Assembly: GCA_013041925.1 (NCBI GenBank)
Contig: JABDRB010000011.1
Coordinates: forward strand, 124,001-188,000
Direction: 5' to 3'
DNA: 64,000 nucleotides
From: Akkermansiaceae bacterium
GTDB taxonomy: Bacteria > Verrucomicrobiota > Verrucomicrobiia > Verrucomicrobiales > Akkermansiaceae
The translations under genes were made by a program, and so were the position numbers. Position 1 is the first letter of the stretch; each line of letters opens with the position of its first letter. This document shows positions 63,424-64,000 of the stretch, in pieces. The notes beneath the pieces are model-generated. The model was not told where the DNA came from. It did not search any database and saw only the letters and a list, made by a program, of their open reading frames with translations.

Positions 63424-64000
63424 ATGGACGATGCCTCACCTCCTCTGACCATCCTCTACCAAGACGATTGGTTGGTGGCCGTGGATAAACCCGCAGGGCA
63501 CCTTGTCCACCCCGCGAACACCCCCACCGCCGGCGATCAGGTCACCATGAAGATCCTCAGGGATCAGATCGGCCAGCACGTCCACCCGATTCACCGGTTA
63601 GATCGCCCCACAACCGGCGTCTTACTCTTCGGGCTCGATCCAAAAATAGCCCACCAGCTGCACAAAGCACTGGAACGGCATCAAATACAAAAATCCTACC
63701 GTGCTATTGTCCACGGCCTCGCCCCGTCTGAACCATGGCATTGCCGTGAGCCGATCCAAAAATCAGCCCAAGCACCTGCCCGCGAGGCTCACACAAGCTT
63801 CAAACGTCTGGACATCTGCCAACCCCAATCTCTACAAGATCTAGAAACTGACACCCTCTCGCTGATCGATGCCACACCGCACACGGGACGCTACCACCAA
63901 ATCCGCCGGCACCTCCTGCACGCCGCCTTACCCATCGTTGGCGACTACCGTTATGCGGGTATCGAAATATCAAACCAGTTAGGGAGCTTACTCGGCACCG
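63424..64000 (+). CDS. truC: tRNA pseudouridine(65) synthase-like (RluA family), 5' part
   Basis: Partial gene running off the window; 192 codons are visible. Begins MDDASPPLTILYQDDWLVAVDKPAGHLVHP and has the RluA-type catalytic block DQIGQHVHPIHRLDRPTTGV, in which the Asp of HRLDRPTTG is the family nucleophile, and TGRYHQIRRHL. The sequence DQIGQHV before it matches E. coli TruC, which modifies U65 of tRNA-Asp, better than RluA, C or D. The substrate is inferred from that resemblance only. It follows the desaturase on the same strand. Confidence 0.85.
   Translation, partial: MDDASPPLTILYQDDWLVAVDKPAGHLVHPANTPTAGDQVTMKILRDQIGQHVHPIHRLDRPTTGVLLFGLDPKIAHQLHKALERHQIQKSYRAIVHGLAPSEPWHCREPIQKSAQAPAREAHTSFKRLDICQPQSLQDLETDTLSLIDATPHTGRYHQIRRHLLHAALPIVGDYRYAGIEISNQLGSLLGT

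Overview
The window looks like chromosome of a member of the Verrucomicrobiota (PVC superphylum), probably a marine, polysaccharide-degrading Verrucomicrobiae. The strongest lineage marker is a 51-residue small basic protein of the Chlamydia/Verrucomicrobia type directly downstream of rpsI. Supporting signs are an SLA1-type SHD1 domain on an SGNH protein, two fucosidase families (GH29, GH95), and an abundance of sodium-linked energetics. Most of the window is fairly GC-rich. A few AT-rich genes (GH43, the FkbM methyltransferase, to a lesser degree GH29) stand out as probable imports. No rRNA, tRNA, CRISPR array, transposase or integrase was found.

Layout. 1-3.5 kb (minus): 5' part of acs, a pseudouridine synthase, and the rplM-rpsI-small basic protein operon with a clear promoter and terminator. 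3.7-6.8 kb (plus): a potassium channel with a zinc ribbon, prmA, an aspartate-type aminotransferase and a strong terminator. 6.8-9.1 kb (minus): truA, an rfbB relic with a large internal deletion, tsaE and a TetR regulator. 9.1-16.3 kb (mostly plus): a solitary DNA methyltransferase, dus, mlaF, mlaD, pssA and an amidase, interrupted by a minus-strand GH29 fucosidase. 16.3-20.8 kb (minus): mpl, a HAD phosphatase, a YegP-like protein, a cyclophilin lipoprotein and an AraC regulator. 20.9-25 kb (plus): a four-gene sugar-acid cassette (SDR, 2-hydroxyacid dehydrogenase, Ldh-type dehydrogenase, PfkB kinase). 25-30.4 kb: a 1368-residue secreted metzincin-type protease and a divergent GntR-type regulator.

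30.4-52.3 kb is dominated by sodium and propionate metabolism. A transcarboxylase 5S-like subunit lies on the minus strand. A NavAb-type sodium channel, a universal stress protein and the seven-gene mrpABCDEFG Na+/H+ antiporter lie on the plus strand. After an FkbM gene and a GDSL esterase comes an eight-gene minus-strand operon: methylmalonyl-CoA epimerase, mmdA, gamma subunit, biotin carrier, sodium-pump beta subunit, a CoA-transferase, mutA and mutB. Together these can interconvert succinate and propionate (Wood-Werkman type) and couple decarboxylation to sodium export. The Mrp antiporter and the Nav channel would handle the resulting sodium gradient.

52.5-64 kb holds an SGNH-SHD1 protein, modABC, a DMT transporter coupled to a spermidine-synthase-like protein, an AT-rich GH43 gene bracketed by 62-bp near-identical direct repeats, a GH95 fucosidase, a fatty acid desaturase and the 5' part of truC. 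The items most worth following up are the 5S-like subunit beside a Na+-pumping decarboxylase, the repeat-flanked GH43 island, the Nav-Usp-Mrp cluster, the unassigned dehydrogenase cassette, and the multidomain metzincin.
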